DNA from: Pelotomaculum schinkii
GTDB taxonomy: Bacteria > Bacillota > Desulfotomaculia > Desulfotomaculales > Pelotomaculaceae
Assembly (NCBI RefSeq): GCF_004369205.1
Contig: NZ_QFGA01000002.1
Coordinates: 620,001-684,000 of the forward strand
Reading direction: 5' to 3'
DNA length: 64,000 nucleotides
This document shows, piece after piece, positions 53,096 to 61,960 of the stretch. Under the pieces are notes generated by a model. The model was not told where the DNA came from and searched no databases. It saw nothing but the letters and a program-made list of their open reading frames with translations. Each line of letters starts with the position of its first letter. Within the stretch, counting starts at the first letter, position 1. A program made the translations under genes and the position numbers.

Positions 53096-53899
53096 TTATA
53101 TTCTGATCAAATTCCTCTTCCGACGATTAAATGAAGTAATCTCCCTGTATCCGGCTGCTCTTACCAACTTCAGGGCCTCATCCAGACCCGCGCCAACCTG
53201 ATCGGGGGCATGGGCGTCCGACCCCAAAGTTACGGGAATGCCATGCCGGTAAAATATCGCAAGCAGGGAAGGGGCCGGATATATTTCCCGGGCCGGATAC
53301 CTGAGCCCGGCCGAATTCACCTCCACGCAAACCCCGGCCTTCTTAAAAGCCCGCGCCGTTTCTTCATATAGAGGTGACAGGTCACGCTCCAGACGAAAAC
53401 CGAATTTTTTGATCAGGTCAGGGTGGGCCATAATATCAAAAAGCCCGCTCAGGGCTGCCCGCTGAACAAGTTTAAAATACTGCTCGTAGACTGCTCCCAA
53501 TTCCCTTTTGCCGTACTCCCCTATTTCAGCAGGGTTGTCAAACCCCCACCCGTCAATAAAGTGCACCGAGCCGATAACATAATCAAAAGGGTAGGCGGCA
53601 AGTTCGAAAGCCAGCTTTTTCTCGAATCCGGGGACATAATCCACCTCAATTCCAAGCTTTACTTTAATAGGAGATACTCCGGCGCCCTGTTTTACCAGTT
53701 CCACATAAAGCGGGAGTTGATTTTCGGACATGGCATAATCAGGTATGATTTCCCCCGGCGCCAGGAAATAAAGAGGAAAGTGATCGGAAAATCCAACTTC
53801 CTTTATACCTTTCCTGACAGCCTGGTTCAGGTAATCTTCGATCCCGCCGGAGGCGTGACCGCACAGGTTGGTGTGCAGGTGGTAATCTACAGGTATCAC
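53096..53899 (-). CDS. PHP-family histidinol-phosphatase-like protein
   Basis: 267 residues, GTG 53899. PHP metal motifs: DYHLHTNLCGHASG, GFSDHFPLY, LGIEVDYVPG, GSVHFIDGW, DIMAHPDLI and TLGSDAHAPDQVGAGLDE. This is the HisK/HisJ subfamily, which dephosphorylates histidinol phosphate; other phosphoesters are possible, and no his genes lie nearby. Tail-to-head with the MetE-like gene (2 bp gap). Confidence 0.9.
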   Translation of the reverse strand: MIPVDYHLHTNLCGHASGGIEDYLNQAVRKGIKEVGFSDHFPLYFLAPGEIIPDYAMSENQLPLYVELVKQGAGVSPIKVKLGIEVDYVPGFEKKLAFELAAYPFDYVIGSVHFIDGWGFDNPAEIGEYGKRELGAVYEQYFKLVQRAALSGLFDIMAHPDLIKKFGFRLERDLSPLYEETARAFKKAGVCVEVNSAGLRYPAREIYPAPSLLAIFYRHGIPVTLGSDAHAPDQVGAGLDEALKLVRAAGYREITSFNRRKRNLIRI

Positions 53900-53901
53900 T
53901 T

Positions 53902-54981
53902 TTACCGAAGTCCTTTCCTGTCGCGAATTCTTTGTGAGACCTGAGAAGTCAGTTGGTAGATCCTTTCAGCGGATGCCAGGTCAAGCAAACCGGCGCCGCA
54001 GGCCGGAGTGATCAGGCATCGCTTTAAAATAGTATCCCGGTCAATCCCGCGCCCGGTTAGTTCCGACCATTCCCCATCCAGGATGCCAAGCAATGAATCC
54101 GCATCCTCGTCCATGGCGCGTTCATTAGTGGTTGGGATCAGGCCCCAGGCCAGCGAGCCCCCCCGGCCGAGGAAACTTTTTAGCGACGGGATAAAAGGAA
54201 TCAGTGAGCTGAAGTAATTATAAGCGTCGAAGCTGACCACCTCCAGTTCCGATTCAAAAAGGAGGGACCAGTCGATAGCGTCACAGGAGTGCGCTCCGGC
54301 CAGCGCGCCTGTTCCATGAATAGCTTGCGAAATAGTACTGAAGTCCTCCAGGATCATTTCTCTGGTGACTGTTATGTAGTTGGACTGCCCGTAGATACCC
54401 AGCGCGGGGTCATCAATAAAAATCATTACCGGTAAACCGAAGCGGCCCAGTTCCGTCCCCTGCCAGGCCGCGCTGGTGGCTATTGATTTTACGACCAGAT
54501 CTCTCAACTGCTCGTCATAATAGGCGAAACGGCCCCGCTCATCCTTAACCTGGAAAGCAGCTGAAATAGGACCCACCACGTGGCCTTTCAGCATGCGGGC
54601 ATCTCCTGCGCCTTTTTGCAAATCTTCCAGAAAGGCGTAAAACCCGGCCGCCGCTTCCACGGGAAAGGCAAATTCGTTAAGCGCCGCAAGGTCACCTTCT
54701 TCAGCAGCAAGATATGTGGTATAAAATTCTGTAAGCCGGGTGTCCCAGTCATCTTTGGTGGTGTCAAAAAAGGTTTTATTCCCGTCATCGACGAGCAGTC
54801 CAATCTTTACCAGCGGTTTGAGGAACTGGTTGACAAAATGCTCCTCCCTGCCCCGCTGCGGCAACTGGGGCCAGTGGGGAATTTCCGGCAGGTGCTTTTT
54901 AATCATGTCAAGAGCATCAGCCGGGTCATGCTGCGGCATACTCCCGATGCCTGTGGCCTGTCCGTTAGGTTCAAAGATCAT
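53902..54981 (-). CDS. Core-MetE-like methyltransferase
   Basis: 359 residues, ATG 54981 with AAGGAGG. Starts with GIGSMPQHDPADALDMI, typical of the UROD/MetE-like family. Zinc ligands can be seen as His/Cys in AHSCDAIDWSLLF and Cys in LITPACGAGLL. It lacks the N-terminal half of MetE, so it resembles the short core-MetE enzymes that take methyl groups from corrinoid proteins to make methionine. The substrate here is inferred. Confidence 0.82.
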   Translation of the reverse strand: MIFEPNGQATGIGSMPQHDPADALDMIKKHLPEIPHWPQLPQRGREEHFVNQFLKPLVKIGLLVDDGNKTFFDTTKDDWDTRLTEFYTTYLAAEEGDLAALNEFAFPVEAAAGFYAFLEDLQKGAGDARMLKGHVVGPISAAFQVKDERGRFAYYDEQLRDLVVKSIATSAAWQGTELGRFGLPVMIFIDDPALGIYGQSNYITVTREMILEDFSTISQAIHGTGALAGAHSCDAIDWSLLFESELEVVSFDAYNYFSSLIPFIPSLKSFLGRGGSLAWGLIPTTNERAMDEDADSLLGILDGEWSELTGRGIDRDTILKRCLITPACGAGLLDLASAERIYQLTSQVSQRIRDRKGLR

Positions 54982-55025
54982 GTTGACCTCCTTATTTTAG
55001 CTGTTTAATCCCGCCAGCACTAAAA

Positions 55026-55258
55026 CTGGTCCTCGAAAAGCCTCTGGGGTAGTGGGCATGGGGTTATCCTCCGCTCTCTTTGCAATTCTACATTTGTGCA
55101 ACAAAAGCGTTATGCCGACCGCATCTCCAAACAGCCACCCGGTAGCTACGCGCTATTCAAGCTTTTCTGCAAACTACGCACGCGCTAAGGAACGCAACCA
55201 GGTGCTCCGTTCGCTCCGGATAACCCCATACCCGCAAGTCAAGCCTTTTCAGGCATAC
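55026..55258. repeat. Dispersed repeat A, copy 4
   Basis: TGGTCCTCGAAAAGCCTCTG to CGCAAGTCAAGCCTTTTC, same orientation as copies 3 and 5. With copy 5 it forms a direct tandem pair 315 bp apart. Both end in a tail like CATACTTTTTGAGACAGGTG. The 880 bp from 54982 to 55861 are otherwise free of genes. Confidence 0.85.
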
Positions 55259-55340
55259 TTTTTGAGACAGGTGAGACAAGATGTTCGTTTCCTGTCCCAC
55301 TAAATATAATGTTGTCTTAGCTCAAAGGACGCATAGGGGC

Positions 55341-55571
55341 TGGTTCTCGAAAAGCCTTTGGGGTAGTGGGCTTGGGGTTATCCTCCGCTCTCTTCGCAAT
55401 TCTCCATTTGTGCTTCAAGCTCGTTGTGCCGACCGCATCTACAGACAGCCATCCGGTAGCTACGCGCTATATAAGCTTTTCTGCATGCAACGCACGCGCT
55501 ACGGAACGCACCCAGGTGCTCCGTTCGCTCCGGATAACCCCAAACCCGCAAGTCAAGCCTTTTCGGGCACA
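55341..55571. repeat. Dispersed repeat A, copy 5
   Basis: TGGTTCTCGAAAAGCCTTTG to AAGTCAAGCCTTTTCGGG, about 88% identical by eye to copies 3 and 4. The plus-strand frame 55281-55739 over it is spurious. 55745-55775 holds a fragment of repeat B, and 55832-55857 a short GGGACGTGAG-type repeat (inverted) that recurs at 60444-60474. Confidence 0.85.
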
Positions 55572-55861
55572 CTTTTTGTGACAGGTGAAACAAGGACGCC
55601 TAGGGGACGGTTCTTATTGCTTACGTATTGCCTTCTCATTGCCTTCCATAGACATATGTCGCCCATTGTCCCCACAAAGTGCATTTTCATTGTTAGTTGC
55701 ACATTTCGCTATAGCTCGCCAGCAGATATGAAAACTTAGCGATGTGTGCGGGAATGAATTCTCACCTACATTTGCTGGGGTACAGCTTCGCATATCGGTC
55801 TCAAAACCCTGACCCCATAGGAATACAGAATATTCCCACGTCCCACGACTCACGTCCAACT

Positions 55862-56761
55862 TCAGTTTAGTCTTTCCAAGCGCGGTCCCCAGCCTATCTC
55901 TTTTAAAAGGCCGGGATACAACGTAGGGTTTGCCGCGGGGCCCCCGCCAAGAAGGGCGACACAAATTGCTTCGAGCACGTTGGAACCATAAGACCTGCCT
56001 TCCAGAGAAGGCGCCGCTGTAACCAGCCACCGGGCGCCCCTTCTTTTCAGTTCAAGAGCATCCCCGGCTGTCACGGTACTTGTAATGATGCTCTTCCCAC
56101 TGAGGTCGGCGGGCAGGTGGTAACGCAGAAAATGGAAATCACCGGCAATAATGTCGGCCTTTTGGTAGAAGTGTTCAAATCCCGGCCGCGAGGTCTCCTG
56201 CCTTTTACCCAGGGGATAAAGGAAACCTATGGGAAGCTGGCACAGCAGGGGCAAGAACGCCCGTGCGGCTGCGCTGAAAGCTTTTAGGGAGTGAAAGGGT
56301 ACCGGCAGCCCCAGGGCAAACAGCGCGTCCCCGATTATCAGCCGGCAACCGGCCTCCTCCAGGGATTCTGCCAGAGCCCAGCGGTCAAGCGCAGAGACTA
56401 TTAAAGCAACCTGCCCCTGCCGCGGCCAGCCGGCCTGGTTCTGGATAAACCGGACCAGTTCCTTTTCTACGGTATCCTTTATGCCGCTGCCGTCCACGAG
56501 CGGCGTACGGCGGACCTGGGCGGCCAGGCGCGCCCCATCCCTGAGCTGGTAGCGTCTGGTTCCCGCCCGCAGGTAGAGATTCACTCCCCCCAGACCAAGC
56601 GCGTCAACCTTGCCGTCCAGGTCACTGAGGAGTTTTGCCGCTCTGTCCAGGTCCCCGCCCGTACCGAAACGCTGAATGAGCAGCCGGCAACCGGAAACCT
56701 CATTTTCAACCTCATGGTCGCGCCCGGCTGAGCCCAGGCTGACACTAACCACCCGCTTCAA
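55862..56761 (-). CDS. Protein of the quinate 5-dehydrogenase-annotated family, function unclear
   Basis: About 299 residues from TTG 56761, which has GGGAG 8 nt upstream and gives the family-like start KRVVSVSLGSAGRDHE. Further signature-like parts: LGLGGVNLYLRAGTRRYQLRD, PLVDGSGIKDTVEKELVRF, LGRRQE-type basic turn LYPLGKRQETSRPGFEHFYQ, and AGDFHFLRYHLPADL. Clostridial proteins of this kind are named quinate 5-dehydrogenase, but no Rossmann fingerprint is obvious. The real activity is unknown. The frame to 56866 has no ribosome site. Confidence 0.55.
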   Translation of the reverse strand: MKRVVSVSLGSAGRDHEVENEVSGCRLLIQRFGTGGDLDRAAKLLSDLDGKVDALGLGGVNLYLRAGTRRYQLRDGARLAAQVRRTPLVDGSGIKDTVEKELVRFIQNQAGWPRQGQVALIVSALDRWALAESLEEAGCRLIIGDALFALGLPVPFHSLKAFSAAARAFLPLLCQLPIGFLYPLGKRQETSRPGFEHFYQKADIIAGDFHFLRYHLPADLSGKSIITSTVTAGDALELKRRGARWLVTAAPSLEGRSYGSNVLEAICVALLGGGPAANPTLYPGLLKEIGWGPRLERLN

Positions 56762-56892
56762 CAAAACCGCTCCCGCCTTTACTGTCAGCTCGTACAAATG
56801 ACGCACAAAGCATTTATCCTGAAAATATAAATTTTCATCCTTCTGCTGATGCCGCATCAGCAGCATGGTTGTCTAATGTACCTTTTGTGCCC

Positions 56893-56984
56893 AATGAATT
56901 CGCACCTTTTATACATTTTTGGGATTCGCTCTGCGAGCTGAACAGCTATTTTCAGGGAAGCAAAAGAACCGTCCCCCTGCTTCC
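56893..56984. repeat. Dispersed repeat B, copy 3
   Basis: AATGAATTCGCACCTTTTAT through GGGATTCGCTCTGCGAGCTG to AAGAACCGTCCCCCTGCTTC, matching 27803-27895. Fills the gap between the GH57-GT4 gene and the gene at 55862-56761. Confidence 0.8.
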
Positions 56985-57021
56985 GTTTTATTTTTAGTTA
57001 TTATGATTGTGCAAAATAAAT

Positions 57022-59832
57022 TTATCCCGCCTGTCCTGCCTCGCTGTATGAAGTTATTGCTTCACGGTACACTTCAAGAGTCCCCAGGGCGATACTCTGC
57101 CAATCGTAGACCGTAAGCACCTTTTTCCAGGCCTGCCTGCTCAAATCCCGGGCCAGACCAGGGTTGATTAAAATTTCCCGGATGTAGTAGGCCAAGAGGT
57201 CCGGGCGGCCCGGGGGCGCCTTGTAACCGTCCATCCCGTGTGAGACCACCTCGCTTAAGCCCCCGGTATCCGAAACAATTACAGGGACCTGGGCGGCCAT
57301 TGCTTCCAGCGCCACAATTCCAAAAGGCTCATAAAGGCTGGGGAAAACAGCGACATCTGCCAGCTTTAGATACTGGTTCCGCCTGGATTCATCCAGATAG
57401 CCAAGAAAGACCACCCGGTCATTCAGACCCAGTTCCCGAACTTTAGACCTGAGATAAGCTTCATAAGGGCCAATACCGCCCACCAGCAGCTTCAGCTCCG
57501 GTATGTGCGGCAGGAGCAGGGCAATGGCTTCAAGCAGTACCTGGACCCCTTTCTCTGGAACCAGGCGACCAATAAAGAAGACTGTTTTTTCACCGGACAC
57601 AGTGTCGGGTTTGCCCGGCACCAACTGTTTGGGCCTGCCCAGATTGGACGGATCCACCCCGTTGGGAAGGACATGCACAATACTGCGGGGGACTTTGAAC
57701 AGGGTGTTGACCTCATTGGCCATATAATTACTGCAGCAGATTACCCGTGTAGCCTGTAGGGCAAAGCGGGCGTCCAACTGGTGAATGCGCTGCTGAAGCT
57801 CATTATGGATGCCCCGGTTGCGACCGTATTCCGTGGCATGGATGGTCGCCACCAGGGGCAGCCCGTAGCGATCACGCAGTGTTATAGCCGCGTCCCCGAC
57901 CAACCAGTCGTGCGCGTGGACCAGGTCAAACGGTTCTCCCCCCATAAGTTCGCCTGCCAGTTCAACCATCCCCACATTCAACTGCCCTACCCATTCCATG
58001 AAGTCCTTGGAAGTGAGCAGTGACTGGTCAACACGGTGGACATGGACACCCTCCAACAGTTGGTAAGATGGCGTCTCCGGCGCGGGGCAGGTGATCACAT
58101 GGACATTCTGCCCGAGGCGGGCCAGCGCCCGCGAAAGGTCGTTGACATGACGAGCCAGACCGCCTACCGTACGAGGCGGAAACTCCCAGGAGAGCATCAC
58201 TATTTTCAATGCTTCTCCTTTCTCACCGGAGCGTAAGTGTTTGACCCGGTAATGGCGGCTGTATATACTGTAATCCATTTCCGGAAAAATATTGTCTCTT
58301 TTTTCAAAATCCGCTAATTCGTCCTCGTTGATTTCTCCTTCACTGAGACGCAAAGCCAGGGTGTTAAAGCGGCCGATGTGATCGCTGATACGCTGCACGG
58401 CATACTGCACTGCAGTAGCTGTTTTTATTATAAAAGCCCAATCGCTGCTCTGTGCCAGGACCAGCTCCCGCGCGGCCTGGTTGAGCAGGCGCCGTACCGC
58501 TCCGCCGGCAGCCGGGTGGAGATCCGCCAGGTCTACCATAGCTGTTTCAGCACGGTGAATATGCCGGTAAATCCAGTCATTGGTGGGATTTAGCCATACC
58601 AGGTTGTAACCCCCTTCACCCCAGCTGGAGGCAGCCAGGTTCACCACCTGGTTATCCATATAATCGCCCAGGTAGTTAGCGGGGGTCGTCATCTTCACCC
58701 CATATTCCCCGGTATCGCAGGCGCGGCACAAGTTTTCCAGCCATATGGGACCCTCATACCACCAGTGGCCAAACAGCTCAGCGTCATAGGGTGCTACCAC
58801 GATAGGCTTACGGTCCATCCGTCCGGACAGGTATTTTAACTGCTCCCCCCGGTTGAAAGCAAAATTGCGGGCGTCCATGTTTGCCCGTTGCTCAGCCAGA
58901 CCTGGTTGATAGGACTCTTTATTGTGCCCCTTGCCGGTAATGCGATAGTATTTTATCCCGGTGTCACAGCGGATATTACCGCCAGGCAGGCAGGGAGCCA
59001 GGTAATCCAAGTCCAGGTCATAACCGATGTCCCGGTAGAACTCGCGGTAAAAGGGATTCCCGGGGTAACCGGTATCACGATCCCAGACCTGCTTTGAACT
59101 CTCCGGATCCCTTCCGAACGCCGCCACACCCGAGGGACAGTAAACCGGAGCGTGCACACCGTAGCGTGGAGAGGGGCTGGAGTTAGTAATACCGTGCGTT
59201 TCCACAAAAAAGTAGCGGATTCCGAATTCCTTCAAAATCTCATCAATGCCCGGCACATAACCACACTCCGGCAGCCACATGCCTGCCGGAGGCCTGCCAA
59301 AAAGCCTTATGTATTGTTCCACCCCAAGCTGCACCTGGGCTCTCCTGGCCTCCCGCGTCTGCATCAGCGGCAGGTAGCCATGTGTCGCGCAGGTGGTAAT
59401 CACTTCCAACACCCCCAGGGCCTGCAGGCTCTGGATGGGCAGGAGAAGATTGCCGCCGTAATCTTCTTCAAACAGGCGACGGACCACATTGAGGCGCTCA
59501 AAATACATCACAGCCAGGTCACGAAAGGCTGTATTGTCTCTATTTCTGTAAATCTCGGCTTCCGCCAGGCGGATCAAGGCATCCAGGTGTCGTAAATACC
59601 TCTCCTGCAAAAGGTGGTCGTTCAGCATAGCGACCAGCGGCGGTGACAGGGACAGGGTGATACTAAAATGAACCTCGTCCTTTACCAGTTTTTCAAAGGA
59701 CTGGACCAGCGGAAGATAACACTCAGTGATAGCCTCAAAGAGCCATCGCTCTTCCATAATACCGGGGTCTTCCGGGTGGCGGATGTAGGGCAGGTGGGCG
59801 TGCAAAACCATCGCCAGGTATCCGTCAGGCAA
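57022..59832 (-). CDS. GH57 glycoside hydrolase - GT4 glycosyltransferase fusion
   Basis: 936 residues, TTG 59832 with GGGGGG. Residues 1-520 are a GH57 (DUF1957-type) domain: VLHAHLPYIRHPEDPG, GMWLPECGYVPGIDEILKEF, the catalytic Glu in LPECGY and Asp in APYDAELFGHWWYEG. A linker (520-560) leads to a GT4/GT-B domain: IVMLSWEFPPRTVGGLARHV, GRLVPEKGVQVLLEAI and PSLYEPFGIVALEAMA. GH57 enzymes of this type are alpha-1,4-glucan branching enzymes and GT4 members include glycogen synthases, so the fusion probably makes and branches an alpha-glucan in one chain. Confidence 0.93.
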   Translation of the reverse strand: MPDGYLAMVLHAHLPYIRHPEDPGIMEERWLFEAITECYLPLVQSFEKLVKDEVHFSITLSLSPPLVAMLNDHLLQERYLRHLDALIRLAEAEIYRNRDNTAFRDLAVMYFERLNVVRRLFEEDYGGNLLLPIQSLQALGVLEVITTCATHGYLPLMQTREARRAQVQLGVEQYIRLFGRPPAGMWLPECGYVPGIDEILKEFGIRYFFVETHGITNSSPSPRYGVHAPVYCPSGVAAFGRDPESSKQVWDRDTGYPGNPFYREFYRDIGYDLDLDYLAPCLPGGNIRCDTGIKYYRITGKGHNKESYQPGLAEQRANMDARNFAFNRGEQLKYLSGRMDRKPIVVAPYDAELFGHWWYEGPIWLENLCRACDTGEYGVKMTTPANYLGDYMDNQVVNLAASSWGEGGYNLVWLNPTNDWIYRHIHRAETAMVDLADLHPAAGGAVRRLLNQAARELVLAQSSDWAFIIKTATAVQYAVQRISDHIGRFNTLALRLSEGEINEDELADFEKRDNIFPEMDYSIYSRHYRVKHLRSGEKGEALKIVMLSWEFPPRTVGGLARHVNDLSRALARLGQNVHVITCPAPETPSYQLLEGVHVHRVDQSLLTSKDFMEWVGQLNVGMVELAGELMGGEPFDLVHAHDWLVGDAAITLRDRYGLPLVATIHATEYGRNRGIHNELQQRIHQLDARFALQATRVICCSNYMANEVNTLFKVPRSIVHVLPNGVDPSNLGRPKQLVPGKPDTVSGEKTVFFIGRLVPEKGVQVLLEAIALLLPHIPELKLLVGGIGPYEAYLRSKVRELGLNDRVVFLGYLDESRRNQYLKLADVAVFPSLYEPFGIVALEAMAAQVPVIVSDTGGLSEVVSHGMDGYKAPPGRPDLLAYYIREILINPGLARDLSRQAWKKVLTVYDWQSIALGTLEVYREAITSYSEAGQAG

Positions 59833-59921
59833 ATCACTTACCCCCCTAAAAATAAAAATCCATACTAAGATTATAGCATGGCTGGAATTCCCGGTACGTA
59901 ACTATTCAAAAAGTCCGAGAC

Positions 59922-60368
59922 TTATTTTGGCGCCGAGCAGTTCTTGCAAAGACCAAAGATTTTAAGCTGGTGGTTTGTAATTGTAAATTCATGCTGCTGG
60001 CAGACGCGATTCTCCAGTTCTTCCAATAGATCTTCATTAACCTCGATGATATTGCCGCACTGAGTACAGATGAGATGATGGTGCTGGTGGCTGTGCCCCA
60101 AACCCGCTCCCAACTCGTAGCGCTTGCGCCCGTCACCGAAATCAATAGCGTGGATAATCTCAAACTCGTGGAACAATTCCAGGGTCCGGTAAACCGTGGC
60201 CAGTCCCGTGTCAGGCGCCTTTGACTTGACTAAATTGTAGACTTCCTCGGCGCTTAAATGCTTGTCCTTATTTTCCAGCAGCACTCTCAAAACCAGTTCC
60301 CGCCGGGAAGTAAGTTTGTACTCTTTTTGCCTTAGTTTATCACCAACATCGGAGATTAAATTTTTCAT
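59922..60368 (-). CDS. fur: Fur-family metal-responsive regulator
   Basis: 148 residues, ATG 60368. Winged helix with LTSRRELVLRVLLENKDKHLS and TGLATVYRTLELFHEFEII; the dimer domain has GHSHQHHHLICTQCGNIIEV and FGLCKNCS (CxxC pairs, structural zinc). Could be Fur, Zur or PerR; the subtype cannot be fixed here, but feoB lies 1.6 kb away. Has its own SigA promoter. Confidence 0.92.
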   Translation of the reverse strand: MKNLISDVGDKLRQKEYKLTSRRELVLRVLLENKDKHLSAEEVYNLVKSKAPDTGLATVYRTLELFHEFEIIHAIDFGDGRKRYELGAGLGHSHQHHHLICTQCGNIIEVNEDLLEELENRVCQQHEFTITNHQLKIFGLCKNCSAPK

Positions 60369-60398
60369 TACTACACCACCAGAACTGTCCTTTTTGTT

Positions 60399-60427
60399 AG
60401 TATAATGAAAGTTGGGGAAAGTGTCAA
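60399..60427 (-). promoter_or_regulatory. SigA promoter of the fur-like gene
   Basis: TTGACA (60427-60422), 17 bp, TATACT (60404-60399) on the minus strand, a near-consensus promoter 31 bp before the start codon. No clear Fur box overlaps it. Confidence 0.88.
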
Positions 60428-60610
60428 TTAAAGGATATTGTTGGGACGTGGGTCGTGAGACGTGGGACGTGAGAATGCAAGCATTCCTTTGGGGTCTTTT
60501 TACTTTATGCTGTCTTCTCCTTAATAATACGTCTTATTCTAAATATCCAAAAACAAAAGCCTATAAAGAATATTTTGCAGGTTTATCTGCTTAAATTATA
60601 AAGTTGAAAA

Positions 60611-61849
60611 CTACCTGAGGCTCTGGTTGTTTTGCGATAGGTAATATTTCTGTTTGTATCTTTTCCAGCGCCTGCGGCGGGCATTATTATGGACTCTGAC
60701 AATTACCAGTAAAAGAGCCAGGACCGGCGCCGCTATCAACCAGGGGCAAATCTGGACGAGTAATTTTCGATCAACCTGTTTTTGTGCGATCAGGTCGACC
60801 CTGCCCAACTCGCGGTCGCCTTCAAAGAAGACCAGTTCACCCAACTTTGTACCGGCTTTTACCGGCGCGTTAACATTGGCTGCCAGCTTGACTTCCGGCC
60901 TGAAATCTGCAGGATTATCCGTCGGGAAGTTGTAGTTTAAGGAACAGCCCGTTTGCACAGGCACGGACTCGTCCAACCCGTAGCGGACGGGAACCTCCCC
61001 AACAAACTTGCCCGCTTCAGTCAGACAAATGTTGTTATAATCGTTAAAACCGTAATCAAGGAGAGTTTGCGAGTCGGTCCAGATGTTGGCGCCTTCGGTC
61101 TTCAGGACCACCGCCACCAGTTCCCTGCCGTTGCGGTTCGCAGCCGAAACCAGGCATTGCCTGGCTATTTCCGTATATCCGTTTTTTATCCCGACAGCCC
61201 CTTCATAATTCCACAGGAGCCTGTTGTGGTTTTCAAGATAGGTTTGGGCCATGGGGTCACCCCTGTCGATGGTCCTGATTTTAGTGGCCACTATTTTCCT
61301 GAATTCAGGGTTCTGCATGGCGTAGTAGGAAATCAAAGCCATATCGTGGGCAGTGCTGTAGTGATTGGGGTCAGGCAGGCCGTTGGGGTTAATAAAGTGA
61401 GAATTCACCGCCCCTACCTCGGCAGCCTTTTCATTCATGAGATCAGCAAACTTTTCCACCGAACCTGCTACGTGAACGGCAATCGCAACAGCCGCATCAT
61501 TGCCTGAATTCAGCATCAAGGCGTAGAGAAGGTCTTCCAGCGACATCTTTTCCCCTTCCAGGAGGCCAAGAGCCGACCCCTCAACGTTGCAGGCTTCGGC
61601 CGTTATCGTTACCATGTCATTGAGCTTGCTGTTTTCAAGAGCAATAACAGCAGTGAGGATCTTGGTGGTGCTGGCCGGGTACATCTGCTGATACGGATTT
61701 TTCTCATATAGGAATTGCCCGTTCCTGCCGTCAATTAGCGCTGCCGCTTCACCGGAAATCTCAGGAACAGCAACGGCAGGCCGGGGACTGTGGAATAACA
61801 GCATAATAATAACGGCCAGTATGGTGCACAGGCCTGTCTTAGTCTGCAT
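60611..61849 (-). CDS. DacF-type D-alanyl-D-alanine carboxypeptidase
   Basis: 412 residues. Signal peptide (CTILAVIIMLLFHSPRPAVA), then Ser-x-x-Lys in YPASTTKILTAVIAL, SGN in NSGNDAAVAIAV and KNG in VGIKNGYTEIARQCL in place of KTG. A PBP5-like C-domain follows (residues 280-360), and a final membrane helix (WLIAAPVLALLLVIVRV) anchors it, with a basic tail. Trims the fifth residue of wall peptides. DacF acts in forespores, DacA in growing cells; no sigma-F promoter was found. Confidence 0.92.
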   Translation of the reverse strand: MQTKTGLCTILAVIIMLLFHSPRPAVAVPEISGEAAALIDGRNGQFLYEKNPYQQMYPASTTKILTAVIALENSKLNDMVTITAEACNVEGSALGLLEGEKMSLEDLLYALMLNSGNDAAVAIAVHVAGSVEKFADLMNEKAAEVGAVNSHFINPNGLPDPNHYSTAHDMALISYYAMQNPEFRKIVATKIRTIDRGDPMAQTYLENHNRLLWNYEGAVGIKNGYTEIARQCLVSAANRNGRELVAVVLKTEGANIWTDSQTLLDYGFNDYNNICLTEAGKFVGEVPVRYGLDESVPVQTGCSLNYNFPTDNPADFRPEVKLAANVNAPVKAGTKLGELVFFEGDRELGRVDLIAQKQVDRKLLVQICPWLIAAPVLALLLVIVRVHNNARRRRWKRYKQKYYLSQNNQSLR

Positions 61850-61960
61850 TGCATCACCTGGAGGTAAATTTTAACACATATACAAAAAGAATCGGAAACT
61901 TGAAAAACCAAAATATATTATACCATATTGGTTATTGTGTTCACAGTATATAAAAAAAGA

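Noticed and set aside
55281-55739. Plus-strand 152-codon ORF
   Set aside because: Spans repeat A copy 5 and has no ribosome site; matches only the repeat-derived frames.
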